This document shows positions 53,421 through 64,000 of a stretch of 64,000 bases of DNA, piece by piece; position 1 is the first letter of the stretch; each line of letters starts with the position of its first letter. Below the pieces are notes generated by a model that made no database searches, was not told the DNA's origin, and worked only from the letters and a program-made list of their open reading frames with translations. A program made the translations under genes and the position numbers. Source of the stretch: Prostheceraeus crozeri (lineage: Eukaryota; Platyhelminthes; Polycladida; Euryleptidae); the NCBI GenBank assembly GCA_907163375.1, contig CAJQUW010007117.1, positions 1 to 64,000 of the forward strand. The letters run 5' to 3'.

Positions 53421-55380
53421 CTATATTTTATCATTGTAAACAGCATCTAAGGTCTCAAAAGGAACCTCGCGAGTACCGGGGCACAAACTTTGATAAATTT
53501 CAAATCATATCGTCTGTATCTGTCATCAATTTATCTAAAAGCATAACTGGTCGTTTTTATGAGAACAACGCTATATCGCAAGTAAACACTAAATTCCAAT
53601 GACGTATTTTGTAGTTCAGCATATTGAATAGGTTGGCATCAATTTAGCGGATAAATAAATAAAATATATCTATATGGTTAATGTAGAAGCTCTGAAGCTA
53701 CAGCTTGCATGTTTCATTTGCTTTGCTTTTCTTCATAAGTGAATCAATAATAAATTGAAGTCCGTTGTAGCAAAGTTGCACGATTTGCTATGAAAATCGA
53801 GTAGTGGCTACTTATGAGAAAAAGCCTTCGAATTGAAAGATTTGATCGAGACCATTATACCACATAAGCAAAGTTGGAATCATATTAGTATCCTAGTTGT
53901 TGGAAATAATTTCGTGGATTGTCCTAGCTGTGGCATGTACTGCATAGTTGGAGTCAAGTCAAAATAGTCCTCTGCGAAATGGTCTTGAATGGTTTTGTCG
54001 AGATAAAATGCAAATAACAGAAGCGTCCTCAGCAACATCTGAAACCTACGCTTCTGTAAATTTTAAGCGGAAAATTAATAGTCCGAGCAAGAAACCAGGT
54101 ATAAGTAGGCCTACTTCCACTGGCAGTCAAAGGCTAATGGTTTTCCGAGTAAAATTTTTATCGGAAACATAGTTTTTGATGCTGCTGAGACCGTCTCTGT
54201 TATTCATATTTTTTTAGGCTTACCATGGGACAGGACAGGTTTATTGAAGCCGAATTTTAGGACCATTTTGTGAAAATAGCATGTTGACAAGGAGCCAAAG
54301 TCACACTTTGCCTTCAGATTGCTATCTCATTTGTCATGTGATCATGATGCTCAAACTGAGTGGGTAATTCTGCAAGTGTCCATGGAAGACGTAAGCTGTC
54401 CAAATCATGATTAGAAGTTTATGTGCTTTCTTGTATGCATTGGTGACTTCTTGAACTGTAATCTACGCTGCTGTACTATCAACCGCATGTCAAGTCATTT
54501 CTCCTAAGGAAACGAGTTGAAAGCTTGAGTTATAAACAGACCATCCTGTAGACAAGAGTCTTCGAGAAATCATACCTGTCTGAAAGAATGCTTCATCCAT
54601 AAAAATGTAGTTTGAATGTAGGACGGCATCGGCGTTAAATCGTTGGATGGTCTCTTTTCGCAAACTGGTTAGATACTTTGCTACCTGTGATCATGTAAGC
54701 ATCATCCGAGGGCGAATCTGCTGAACGTAACCGTTCTATAGTGTTCGTACAGCACATCAATCATAGTTTGAATTTAGCCAACTAGTTTCGTAACTAATGT
54801 CGTGTAAAACGCAGTAACTTGCTGGCATCACTTGAAATATTTGGGGGTAGACTTAAACACAAGCAGATAATATGAACATTATGATGTCTCTGAAATGCCG
54901 AGTTGTTCATTACGATTTTAGTTCTTAACTATTTTGAATTAAATGTTGAATCAATAACTCATGAAATCAATTTGAATGGTGAGGGAAAACTTGCATTCAT
55001 CTGCTTTTTCTCCAAGATAAAGCATTTTAAAATAACTGCAAGAAAAATACCTTCGTTACTACTGCCTACTTTTATCAGTAGTAAGACAGCAGATTCTCAC
55101 CATTCATCTGAAAACCCCGAGCAAGCATGGGAGGACTTCAAGGTGTTGTATTGAGGCTAACTGGAGCATGTGAAGCCGAAGTAACTTCCACTTCAGCCAA
55201 ATGTAAATACGGATTTCGTACGTGTAACGTTATTACGTTTCCTTTCTTAAGATTGCTACTAGAGGAAGGCACCAAAGAGTTCTTTGGGTTACATCAACCC
55301 TTGGGATGTCCTCCGAGACAACTATTGGAATAACATGTCCCTTATTTACTCAGTTATCACGCATGGAATTGCTCATTTAA

Positions 55381-58300
55381 CAAATTTGTGAAAAAAAGCG
55401 GATCTGAATAGACATTGTGATATGAATCACTTACTTTGCTTTGCACCTAAATTTTGGAAGATTTATAGGTTGATTGAAGGTCGTGAGACGAAAAAATGTC
55501 ATTTTTCCGTTACGACGTTACGCATGCAAGTTCAGATCTGAATGTCAATTCTTTAACCAAATAAAATGGAGTAAGATTGTTTTCGAATAAGTTTTCGACT
55601 TGAATAAGTAGCAAACATCTGCTATATTTGAATAAATTAGACATACATTAGTACACTAAAGGGCAAATTTTAAAAGTGATAATTTTTTATTTTTTTGCTT
55701 CTATTACAGTATTCATTAAATTAATTTTTTTGTAATGAAAGTCAAATTTCCGCGGTAAATTGAATGTTTTTATGGAAAATATAAGTGTCAAGGATGATGT
55801 TTGTGCAATCAAAAGTAAGCTCTTAGGTACTCGTACTTCAGAAAACAAATTCATTCAATTATAGTTAAAGACTTACTATTCACTATAAAATTTCGCTGTT
55901 TTAACCAATTTCTGACTATTTATGAAACGGACTGTAAAATGGTGAATTTCATAAAATGCGAACTTAAGATACTTGAGATTGATTTCAACTCACGTCAGCT
56001 AAATATTGATGCAACGTCATTAACCAATTTTTCATTATCGCTTCCTAAGCTCAGACTACATGTAAGTAGCCTAAATTACCCTTAACCTTGTTAATTCCTA
56101 CCAGATTATATTCATGATCTGGCTTGATTTAGGCTTGATGATCATTTAGATCACATTGAGTCTAAAATAACTTAAATGCAATTAAGCCTAAAATGAATGT
56201 AAAGCCGTATCGTGATTAATTTAGTGTATAAGTTCAAATTATGCATATTTACTACAGTATTAACACATTATTAGTCACATCTGATTTGTTTCGCTTTTCA
56301 GTCCTGAAAACCTTAATTTCTATCAGCATTGTTAATTGTTAATGGATTCAAATAGCTTCTTTAACAACAAAGCATCCATTCGAAACTGCAATATGCCTGG
56401 CTTGCAGGTAGTACAAGGTATGCCATACAAGATATTGCCAATCAACATGGAGTTTCTAAAAGCACATTGCTCAGCGTATAAAGAAACATAAATTAACTGA
56501 AAATGGATATATCAGAAACGGCGCATGAATCACAAGACATCCATCTCTACACAGTCGCACGACTGGAAAATGACATAACCAAAATGAGTTCGTTTTCGTT
56601 TAGTGTTCGACAGCTTGGTACGACTGTTCCGAGATATTCCTCATCCTTTATATAATGACAAGAGAATCTGGCGAACCGTCGCAAGACGATACGACAGCTC
56701 GCGTGATCTTGTAGGCTACAAGTAGTCATAGGTTGCTATGCGGTGCTTTAGATCTACGAATCATCACTATGTACTGAAAAATTAATGATATAAATTGAAG
56801 AGGACTTATTACTTATTCCAGGCAAAGCAATGAGTTATGCAAACTATCACATATTTACTTTTTTTCGAGTACTCGGAATCACTACACTCGGAGTAGCACT
56901 TGAGAGTGACTAGCCCTACTCCAGTACTCGTGCCGAACACTATTACCCTGGTCTGCATGGCTTAAAGATTGTAATGGTGTGAGCCTCTTGACATAGAAAA
57001 TTTATTTCAGCATGTGTCCTGCTCCAGCCTTCTTTCCCTAAATTCGTTCGAGCATCCCTGAGGTGAATCAATCATGCATATACAATACAGATTAACAGAG
57101 ACATTTCTACGACACACTGGGTACAAAATATGAAGTCAAACTGATCTAATAAGGTGTTCCAAAGCTTTAAAAGATAAGACACAATAAATAATCAATATAA
57201 TTGGTAGAGGTCCCTTCAAGTGTCAAAATGTTTTTTCGCTTCGAGATAAAATATATTTTGGATTTTAGACCTATTTCGCATTTCAAATTCATTTAAGTGA
57301 AGTAAATGTGCTATCATTTAGTAAGCTAAAGTAATCGCATTGAAACTCCTTCATTTATTCCTCAATATCTATTAATTTTTAGACTAAGGTTTCTGTTTTA
57401 GTGAATCATTTTTTGTAACTTTTGTTGATGTTATACACATTTACATACACATGCATGTATAAAAAACTTTGACAATTGGTTGAAAAATAGTCGTGTGATA
57501 ATGATGCAGGGGCCTGCAAGACAATCGGCCTCAGGGCTGCGTAGGTCATGGTGCGCCCCAGTTATTTTTTACTACTGAAAAAATCCTCTAAGCATAGACA
57601 TTGCTGTAAGGGATAGCGAGTATATCCCAAGCATGCACGATGTGGGAGCGTCATACTGCTAATCCCTTTTGAAAGGATCTTTTAATTGTTTTATGTTAAT
57701 TTTTTGATGTACTCCACCCACATCTGTTCTTAATTGAAATGCTTTTTTTGGAAGAGGACTGCTTTGGTATTTGTTGAATGCTTCCGTCAATCCAATATTT
57801 GCATGGCTAAATGACAAGAAAAAAGAAAAAAATTCAAATTTTCGAAATTGACAGAGTTCCTGAGAAATGTCTACAACTCGCACATTCATAATTAGGCTTT
57901 CGCACCTTGATATCTGCTTGTGGAATTCCATTGATCGAGACATCAGATCTTAACATGCATAAAATCGGGACGTCCCGGAAAATCGGGACACTCGGCAGCC
58001 CTGAGTACTTAATGCCTGAAGTGGGGAGACAGTAGCGAAAGTCGGTTATTGCTATTGTATGAACGATGTCCCGGAAACTAGTGGACAAATGCTTCAGGAC
58101 GAATTCCATCTACTTTTAGTTGCCAATTCAGATATGTCAACTCCTAGACCTTTTGGAGGGCTTGGTGAAATAGTTGTGCATACCTGAGGTCTTTCTGAAA
58201 ACAATATCTTGCGCCGCATCTGATTTACAGAAACGGGAAGAACGATTTGGGCGAATGTTTTTGCATCAGCTGTCAAATGTGTTACCGGACCGTACATTTT

Positions 58301-59050
58301 GACATAAACATCACATGCACCCCTAGACCTTCACGAAAGTAAAAGAAAGTCCTAAGCCAAAGCAGGGATGCGGAGTCAGAGTCCCGAAGTCCCATCATTT
58401 TTGCTGGAGTCGGAGTCCTATCAAATGATAGGACTCCGGACTATAACTAGACCCGAAATATGATACAAACAAATTATCTATTCTCGTGCATATAGTTGTC
58501 ACTGTTTTGATGTCAACTTTCTCCGTCAAACAGAAATACAGGGATACAGGGGTGCCACTCTTATCAAAAATAAAAACCGGAAAGTCAAATCGGAATGGGC
58601 ACCCTAAAATGCGCAGCCGTGGGCCCCCTTAAAGTAAAAAAATTACGATCATTCGATATCCCACTATCTGATAAGTTTTGAAAGCTTTCAGGCAGAAATT
58701 GTGTCTGTTGCAATAAAGATACTAATGAATCCTCAGTCAGCAAGTAAATATATGGCATAATATTGCCACTGATGCTTTTTCAATCATCAGTTTTTACTAG
58801 GTGCACTAGAATGCATGACTCGAAAAACTGCTATTTTCAAAAGAACTGCTTTTGAAGGCTAGATAGAATGTAATACTGAGACTCCTCCCCCTCCCATAAC
58901 GCAAAACCAGCACGAAGAATCAGCTCAACTGTTTCAAAAATAAACTTCTTCATTTCGTTAAAAATTTTACATTCAAAATTAAAAGGCATTATTCTCGTGC
59001 AGCGCTATCATTCTCTATTAATCATGCCATGACGTCACACGATACAAGAT
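55381..59050. other. AT-rich DNA with transposon relics
   Basis: No intact gene. About 56,420-56,480 reads AIQDIANQHGVSKSTLLS, a helix-turn-helix like transposase N-termini, soon broken. CAGGGCTGCCGAGTGTCCCG (minus strand, 58,004) and CAGGGATGCGGAGTCAGAG (58,363) look like single hAT-type ends without found partners. Confidence 0.4.
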
Positions 59051-59059
59051 CTCGTCTTT

Positions 59060-59640
59060 AATGTGAAGATTTTTCATGAAACCACTGGCAATTGCTGTTC
59101 AGCTGTTCGATGTTTGGAAGACTGCTTCGACACAGCGGTCTGGTCACAACAAATATCTTCACAGAAATTCCATAGATCAACGCAGTCTAAAAGCTTGGGC
59201 AGGCATTTCCTTATGCGCAATTGAGCCATTTTTCTTTCGAGAAACTGACAATGAATGGCAAAAGCTTCCTTTCCATGCTGTATAAGGTGATACCGAATGT
59301 CACTGAGAATAGGAGCATCTTCATGCAGGATGGAATGCCAGCTCACTACTACCGACCGATCGTAAAATATTTAAACAATCAATCATTTTCCTAAATCATA
59401 GATTGACCGTCATGACAGCCTATGAAATGGCTTCCGATATTACCACATTTAATGCCTCGTGACATTTTTTCGCTTGAACACGTTAAGGAAATGCTGTATT
59501 GGAGTCATCCTATGGATTTGGATGAACCGGAAAAAAAAATTTCCACCGTTTTTCACCGGATTGACGTTCGATTGCGTGGAGACATGCTCTTGCGCTGCTG
59601 ACCGAAAAGTTAGATTGTGTTCAGGCAGACGGTGCGTAAG
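59060..59640 (+). pseudogene. Decayed mariner-like transposase relic
   Basis: LKAWAGISLCAIEPFFFRET (about 59,190), then in shifted frames FMQDGMPAHYYRP (about 59,325; second catalytic Asp) and an AYEMASDITTFNAS remnant (about 59,420) where relatives have W-P-P-R-S-P-D-x-x-x-x-D/E. The order and spacing match IS630/mariner-type transposases. Several frameshifts and stops; no ends found. Confidence 0.6.
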
Positions 59641-59881
59641 TAGAAAATAAACTGTCATGGTGGTGGTGCTAGTGTTACTAGTGTCAACAACTGTGAGATT
59701 GCGAACCCAGTGAGATCATATTAAAATAGAAACGAAAATTCATGTATTTAATGGTTTTGTCTCTATTGTAACTTTGTCCTGATGATATGTCCAATAATGA
59801 CATGAAATCGATCGACCAACACTTGTAGTTTATATTTTAAAATGTTAACAACTGGTTTCTTTTGAATCATAAATAACTTAC

Positions 59882-60041
59882 TGTTGAATTTGCAGAGAAC
59901 ACGTCAGCGTGGTACGGCGGTAATGTATATTGTGAACAAGACATACACAGTACAGACACGAATGAATGATTGAATGAAACTCAAAACTGACAATGATCAA
60001 TGAAATGCATACCGGTCGGGATGAATACGTAACATTCAACA
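59882..60041 (-). repeat. 3' LTR of the Gypsy element
   Basis: A 160-bp segment that begins TGTTGAATGTTACG and ends GCAAATTCAACA on the minus strand, with TGTTGAAT/ATTCAACA inverted tips. It is preceded by a purine-rich GTCGGGGAA that can serve as polypurine tract. The partner LTR lies beyond the window, so identity cannot be measured. Confidence 0.7.
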
Positions 60042-60398
60042 TTCCCCGACGACAGAAAAAGAAATAATTTACCGTATAATTTCACCAGGAGCTCAATACC
60101 TAACATAGAATTCTAACAAATATCAAGAGTCACCTCGGCTAATTAATCAAAACTAATACATCGTAGAAGCATTTCCCGAATGTATACTGTATGATAGATG
60201 TACATATAGCGTCTTATACTGTAGTAGAAGGTTCATAAGGCAGAATAAAGCAGAAAGTTAGTGAATCACAAATTGTAATGTCACTTCAGTATAAATGTGC
60301 AAAGTCAACAGCAGGAAACACACAAAAGAATCATACAAAATGTAGGTACAAACATGTACGTATTCAATCAAGTATACTGTATACATGACACGAACAGA
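60042..60398 (-). other. 3' untranslated region of the Gypsy element
   Basis: About 360 bp without coding signal between the pol stop codon and the polypurine tract; GTATACAGTATAC palindrome at 60,369. Confidence 0.5.
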
Positions 60399-63280
60399 TT
60401 ATTTTACCCTATAGAAGCCCGGATATGTATTGCGTTTTCTGAGATTATATGAATGCTTATTCCTTGGTGTGTGCTGATTAACTGCATGTGTTTGTGTATC
60501 CTGCACAGCCTCATCGTATGCCATGTCTGCGAAATCCGCATCTCCATTATCCAGTGGGCATTCAGTGTCCAATATAGGCTTAAGGTTTCTCTGGTTATAA
60601 TTCCTTAACAATCCAGAATTATCCAACATAACTTAGTACGTATATTTCCCAACTTTGTTTTGAATTTTCCCCCTCATCAGGAATGGTTGTCGATCTCCTT
60701 TCCGCACAAGGACATTATCGCCAATACTGTAGTTTCGATGTCGGTATGACTTGGCTTTATATTCATTTGCCACATTACGTTTCCGTGATGTAGGTCCTTT
60801 ATAGCTATCTCCCACTTTGAGTAGATCCATCTTGGTTTGCATCGCTCTTCTGAACATCCTTTATTTGGCGTTTCAACTGTTACGTCGTTTGGAGTTGATC
60901 TTATATCAAATAGTACTTTCTGTAGAGCAACATGAAAAGGTAAATTTGTATTATACAATATTCTTGTGATACGACTTTTTAGTGTCGAGTGCAATCTTTC
61001 AACTGTACTATTGGCACGTGGATAATAGAGTGAAGAACAAATATACCTGATACCATTTTGGCGAAGGAACGAACATCTCTAACTCTCTGGATACGAATGG
61101 AGTACCGTTATCGGAGACTATAGTTGTGGGTAGGCCAAATCTTGCGAATTGTACTTGTAAGACTTCAATAATCTCTCTTGCATTGCCACGTTTGAGAATA
61201 ATTGCTTCCGGATATCTACTATGTAGATCAATTGTAGTCAAGAGCAAGTTTCCACAAAGCTTATCGGAGGGTCCTGTTAGGTCAATCGATACTTTTGACC
61301 ATGGTTCAGCTTCATTCTCCGCGACGACGGATAAGGGAGCAGCATCTCCTCTGATTTGATATGTTACGCATGAGTTGCATCTTTTGACGAATTCTTCGAT
61401 ATCGTTTCCCATCCCTGGCCAATAGACATAGTTTCTAAGCACATCTTTCATTTTTGTAATTCCCATATGACCTTCGTGGGCCATGTCCATGATGCGTCGT
61501 CTTAGGTGCGTAGGAATGACTACTCGATTTCCTTTGGTGATAATTATTTTGTCGTCTTGCGATTTCAGCGATAATTCATCTCTGATGTGGTAAAATGGCA
61601 GAAGTTGTTTAGTAGATGTAGGCCATTCGTCATTTATAGCAGATATCACTTTCTTCAATTCCGGATCATTTGACGTATGATTTGCCACATCCTTCAAACA
61701 TAAAGGAATTGATCGTATTATATTGTATATAGTGTAGCCTACTCTGCATTTTCTTCAGGTGTAGGAGCTTTCATTATTGAATTTCTGGATAGGCAATCCG
61801 CTAAGACGTTTTTGTTTCCCGGTATGTGAACAACATCGCAATCAAAGTGCTGAATGGCAATTAACCATCTTTGAAGCCTGTTAGATACTTGGTCGATTGG
61901 TTTATTCAGTATTCTTGTAATAGGTTTCTTATCTGTTTGCAATTGAAAGTCGAGACCTAAGATGTATTTCGAGAATCTTTTGAGGCCAAATACCACACCG
62001 AGAAATTCTCTTTCAATTTGTGGATAACGTTTTTCGACGTCGGTTAGCAGTCGAGATGCAAACAGAATTGGAATGTTATTTAGCAGAAGTACGCTTCCAA
62101 GTCCAGCTCCCGATGCATCAGTTTGGATTACGATGTTCTTCTTGGGATCAAAGTAGGCTAGTGTACTAGCATGAGACAACGCTTCTTTCAATTTATAAAA
62201 GGCTGTTGAACGTTGTGATGTCCATTTTATCGACTTATCATGTATCATTTTCCATAGCGGGTCTGCAAACGTGCTGTAATGGGGAACAGTTTGTTGTCTG
62301 ATATAGCTAGCAAGGCCAAGGAATGATCGTAGGCTCTGTAAGCTTGATGGTAAAGGTATCTGCTGTAAGGCTTCTATCTTCTATGGATCTGGTGCTAATC
62401 CTGAAGATGACCATACATGTCCTAAGACTCGCACAGAAGTTTTTGATATACTGCATTTTGCTTTGTTCAAAGCCAAACCCGCATTGTCGATTCGTTTGAG
62501 AACTTCTTTAAGAACTTTGTTGTGTTCTTCTTGTGTAGCGGCTGCGATCACAATATCGTCAATGTATGTAATGACATTGTCAATTCCCTCCAATATGTTC
62601 CTCATCACCTTTGTATATACTTCTGGAGCCGAAGTTATTTCGAAGCAGAGTCTGGTGTGGCAATAATTACCGAATGGGGTTGAGAATGCAAGATACTTTT
62701 GAGAATTTTCTGTAATCGGTATTTGCCAGAAACTGTTCTTCAAGTCTAAGTGTGAGAAGATTTTCGGATTCTTCACCTTTGTTGATAATTCAAGCAACGT
62801 AGGGATTTGTACTGTTTCTCTCATTACATTCTTGTTGAGCTGACGAAGGTCCGCAAAGAGTCGTAGATCTCCTCCCTTCTTGAATGCGACTACCAAAGGT
62901 GAGCAGAAGTGCAATGGCTGGTCTATTCTTCGTATAATACCAATTCGGCACATCCGATCCAACTCATCCTTTACCCGTAAATGAAGCGCAGGGGGTATTC
63001 TTCTAGCAGGGGGAGCATACGGCTTCGCATCTTCTCTCAGCGTTACATCATATTCATAGCCCGTTTTCAACAAACCTTCTCGATTAAAGACATGGTCATA
63101 TTCACCAATCAATGCACGTGTACCATGACTATCAGTATGTAAAGAAAGTGTATTTTAGTCTATTGGGCTATCAGCTAATTCTGCAATTATTCCTAAACGT
63201 TTGCTAAAACTGTAAGTAAGCAACGGTCTACAATCATGCAAATCCATGACTACACATTTATCTTTGTACTCCATGGTACA
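60399..63280 (-). pseudogene. Ty3/Gypsy pol (RT, RNase H, integrase), broken
   Basis: RT (62,384-63,112): DLRQLNKNV, SHLDLKNSFWQIPI (catalytic Asp) and TYIDDIVIAAATQEEH. A TAG at 62,381 precedes the connection (LQSLRSFLGLASYIRQQTVP). RNase H: VIQTDASGAGLGSVLLLN, REFLGVVFGLKRFSKYILGL and HIPGNKNVLADCLSRN. After a shift near 61,720, integrase follows: zinc site AHEGHMGITKMKDVLRNYVY-WPG...CNSC, then WSKVSIDLTGPSD and TTIVSDNGTPFVSRELEMF. Another shift near 61,075 puts the catalytic Glu (RANSTVERLHSTLKSRITRI) in the next frame, and a third near 60,870 leads to the C-terminal NYSIGDNVLVRKGDRQPFLM. Order PR-RT-RH-INT is that of Ty3/Gypsy. Confidence 0.92.
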
Positions 63281-64000
63281 TCAGCATTTACCAAGAAAAG
63301 TAATATGAAAATGGCCATAAGCTTTCACTGTGACAGAAGTTGGTTGTAATTGTAAATCAGACGCTAAATCTATGGGGATCGCATTAATTTGAGCTCCGGT
63401 ATCACAAAGTACAGTAAAGACAATATCATTAATTTTCACATCTTTAATTACATCATCGTCATTATTAGTAGAACTAAAAATATTGTAAGTCTCACTAGGA
63501 GAAGAAATGTCTGTTGAATTTACAGTCATAGTTCTAGTCTGTTTTGATCTACAGCATTTAGGTAAATGTCCGATCTTACCACATTCCCGACATTTGATAT
63601 CCTTTGCTGGGCAGTTGGGATCCGATGCCAGATGAGAACTATCACCACATCGATAGCACCGTCTATCTCCATGTTGCCATTGCCTTTGACTGGATATTCC
63701 TTTTGATTGTTCCTTTTGATATTTCGTAGAATTGCCATCTCGTTTCCTCGCGGATTCTCGACTCTTTGACTTGAAATTGAAATTCGTTTGATTGGTAGAA
63801 TTCATTGATGATAGTTGAACGGTTCCTCCAACACTCCGACGTTCGGTCCTCGCTCTTTCGAACGCTTGTGCCTTTCGTATTGCATCTTCGAAAGTCAATT
63901 AATCATCTTCCGAAAGTAATCGCTCACCGAGATGATCATTATAAACTCCAATGACGAAAATATCTCTGAGCATCACCTGTGTTGTGGTCCCGAAATTGCA
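63281..64000 (-). pseudogene. Gypsy gag-protease, runs off the window
   Basis: The frame continues from the window edge through QVMLRDIFVIGVYNDHLGER (capsid end), a TAA at 63,899-63,901, LTFEDAIRKAQAFERARTER, a basic Ser/Gln-rich linker, then two CCHC knuckles (CYRCGDSSHLASDPNC and CRECGKIGHLPKC). Aspartic protease motif VFTVLCDTGAQINAIP follows at about 63,410. The frame stops at 63,281, just before the RT-leading segment. Confidence 0.9.

Larger units (their letters stand above)
50919..55376. mobile_element. TTAA-flanked DNA element with GTTACGACGTTAC motifs
   Basis: Flanked by TTAA at 50,915-50,918 and 55,377-55,380. Ends TATGGGACAATTCCACGCGT and, read inward from the right, ATGAGCAATTCCATGCGTGA share CAATTCCAYGCGTkATrAC. 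The motifs TTACGACGTTAC and GTAACGTTATTACG recur many times inside (for example 50,939; 51,117; 51,306; 52,800; 53,203; 53,360-53,415; 55,222; 55,510). A similar end-like GAGCAACTCCACGCG is at 52,850. TTAA duplication fits Kolobok or piggyBac-like groups, but the ends do not match the piggyBac here. Confidence 0.55.

Noticed and set aside
58363..58450. hAT element starting CAGGGATGCGGAGTCAGAG
   Set aside because: A plausible single end, but no partner end or 8-bp duplication was found, so it is not listed as an element.
1..64000. CRISPR arrays, rRNA genes, bacterial operons or replication origins
   Set aside because: No regularly spaced short repeats and no rRNA-like blocks were noticed; spliced genes and animal transposons show a eukaryotic nuclear genome.

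Overview
This is a window of invertebrate animal nuclear DNA: AT-rich, mostly non-coding, with short spliceosomal introns (60-68 nt) and one recognisable host gene, HPF1 (histone PARylation factor 1), at 41.6-42.7 kb. Everything else that can be named is a transposon or a virus-like element, many nested in each other. The palindrome TAGGCCTA recurs through the non-coding parts. I cannot fix the phylum from sequence alone.

Region 1 (about 0-23.1 kb) is a large, decayed Maverick/Polinton (adintovirus-like) element. On the plus strand it has a protein-primed family B DNA polymerase with N-terminal zinc fingers and two short introns. On the minus strand, in compact order from right to left, it has an exonuclease-like gene, zinc-binding and basic small proteins, a packaging ATPase, an Arg-rich protein, an integrase with chromodomain, a basic virion-type protein, the major capsid protein, an adenovirus-type protease, and two or three capsid-associated proteins. 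Between the two sets lies an open plus-strand gene whose product looks like a two-repeat TATA-binding protein, next to two copies of a small gene that may be PC4-like. The left 3 kb is a cluster of small unknown genes with TATA boxes, an inverted paralogous pair, and a duplicated 3'-end module containing a histone-like hairpin. Most core genes carry stops or frameshifts. Three insertions cut genes cleanly: a PIF/Harbinger miniature element in the first small gene, a LINE in a capsid-associated gene, and a hAT-like element exactly at the ATPase P-loop.

Region 2 (23.1-41 kb): a short region with direct repeats, then a nearly complete piggyBac element (24,494-28,151, TTAA duplications, one intron). 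It is followed by an EnSpm/CACTA element (33,014-39,915, CACTG termini, TNP2-like transposase). This may lie inside a larger element delimited by CCCGAGAAAAAAA inverted ends (29,305-40,326), which also holds a 0.8 kb miniature element. A minisatellite of about 100 bp period lies at 40.3-40.6 kb.

Region 3 (41.6-45 kb): HPF1 on the minus strand with one frameshift near its end, then a tRNA-derived SINE.

Region 4 (45.3-60 kb): a three-level nest. A Tc1-like transposase gene is interrupted by a PIF/Harbinger element, which is itself interrupted by a mariner/Tc1 element with 222-bp IR/DR ends. Next is a 4.5 kb TTAA-flanked element rich in GTTACGACGTTAC-like motifs (50,919-55,376) whose coding remnant I do not recognise. 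Then comes AT-rich DNA with transposase relics.

Region 5 (59.9 kb to the window end): a minus-strand Ty3/Gypsy LTR retrotransposon (3' LTR of 160 bp, integrase, RNase H, RT, protease, Gag zinc knuckles), running off the right edge.
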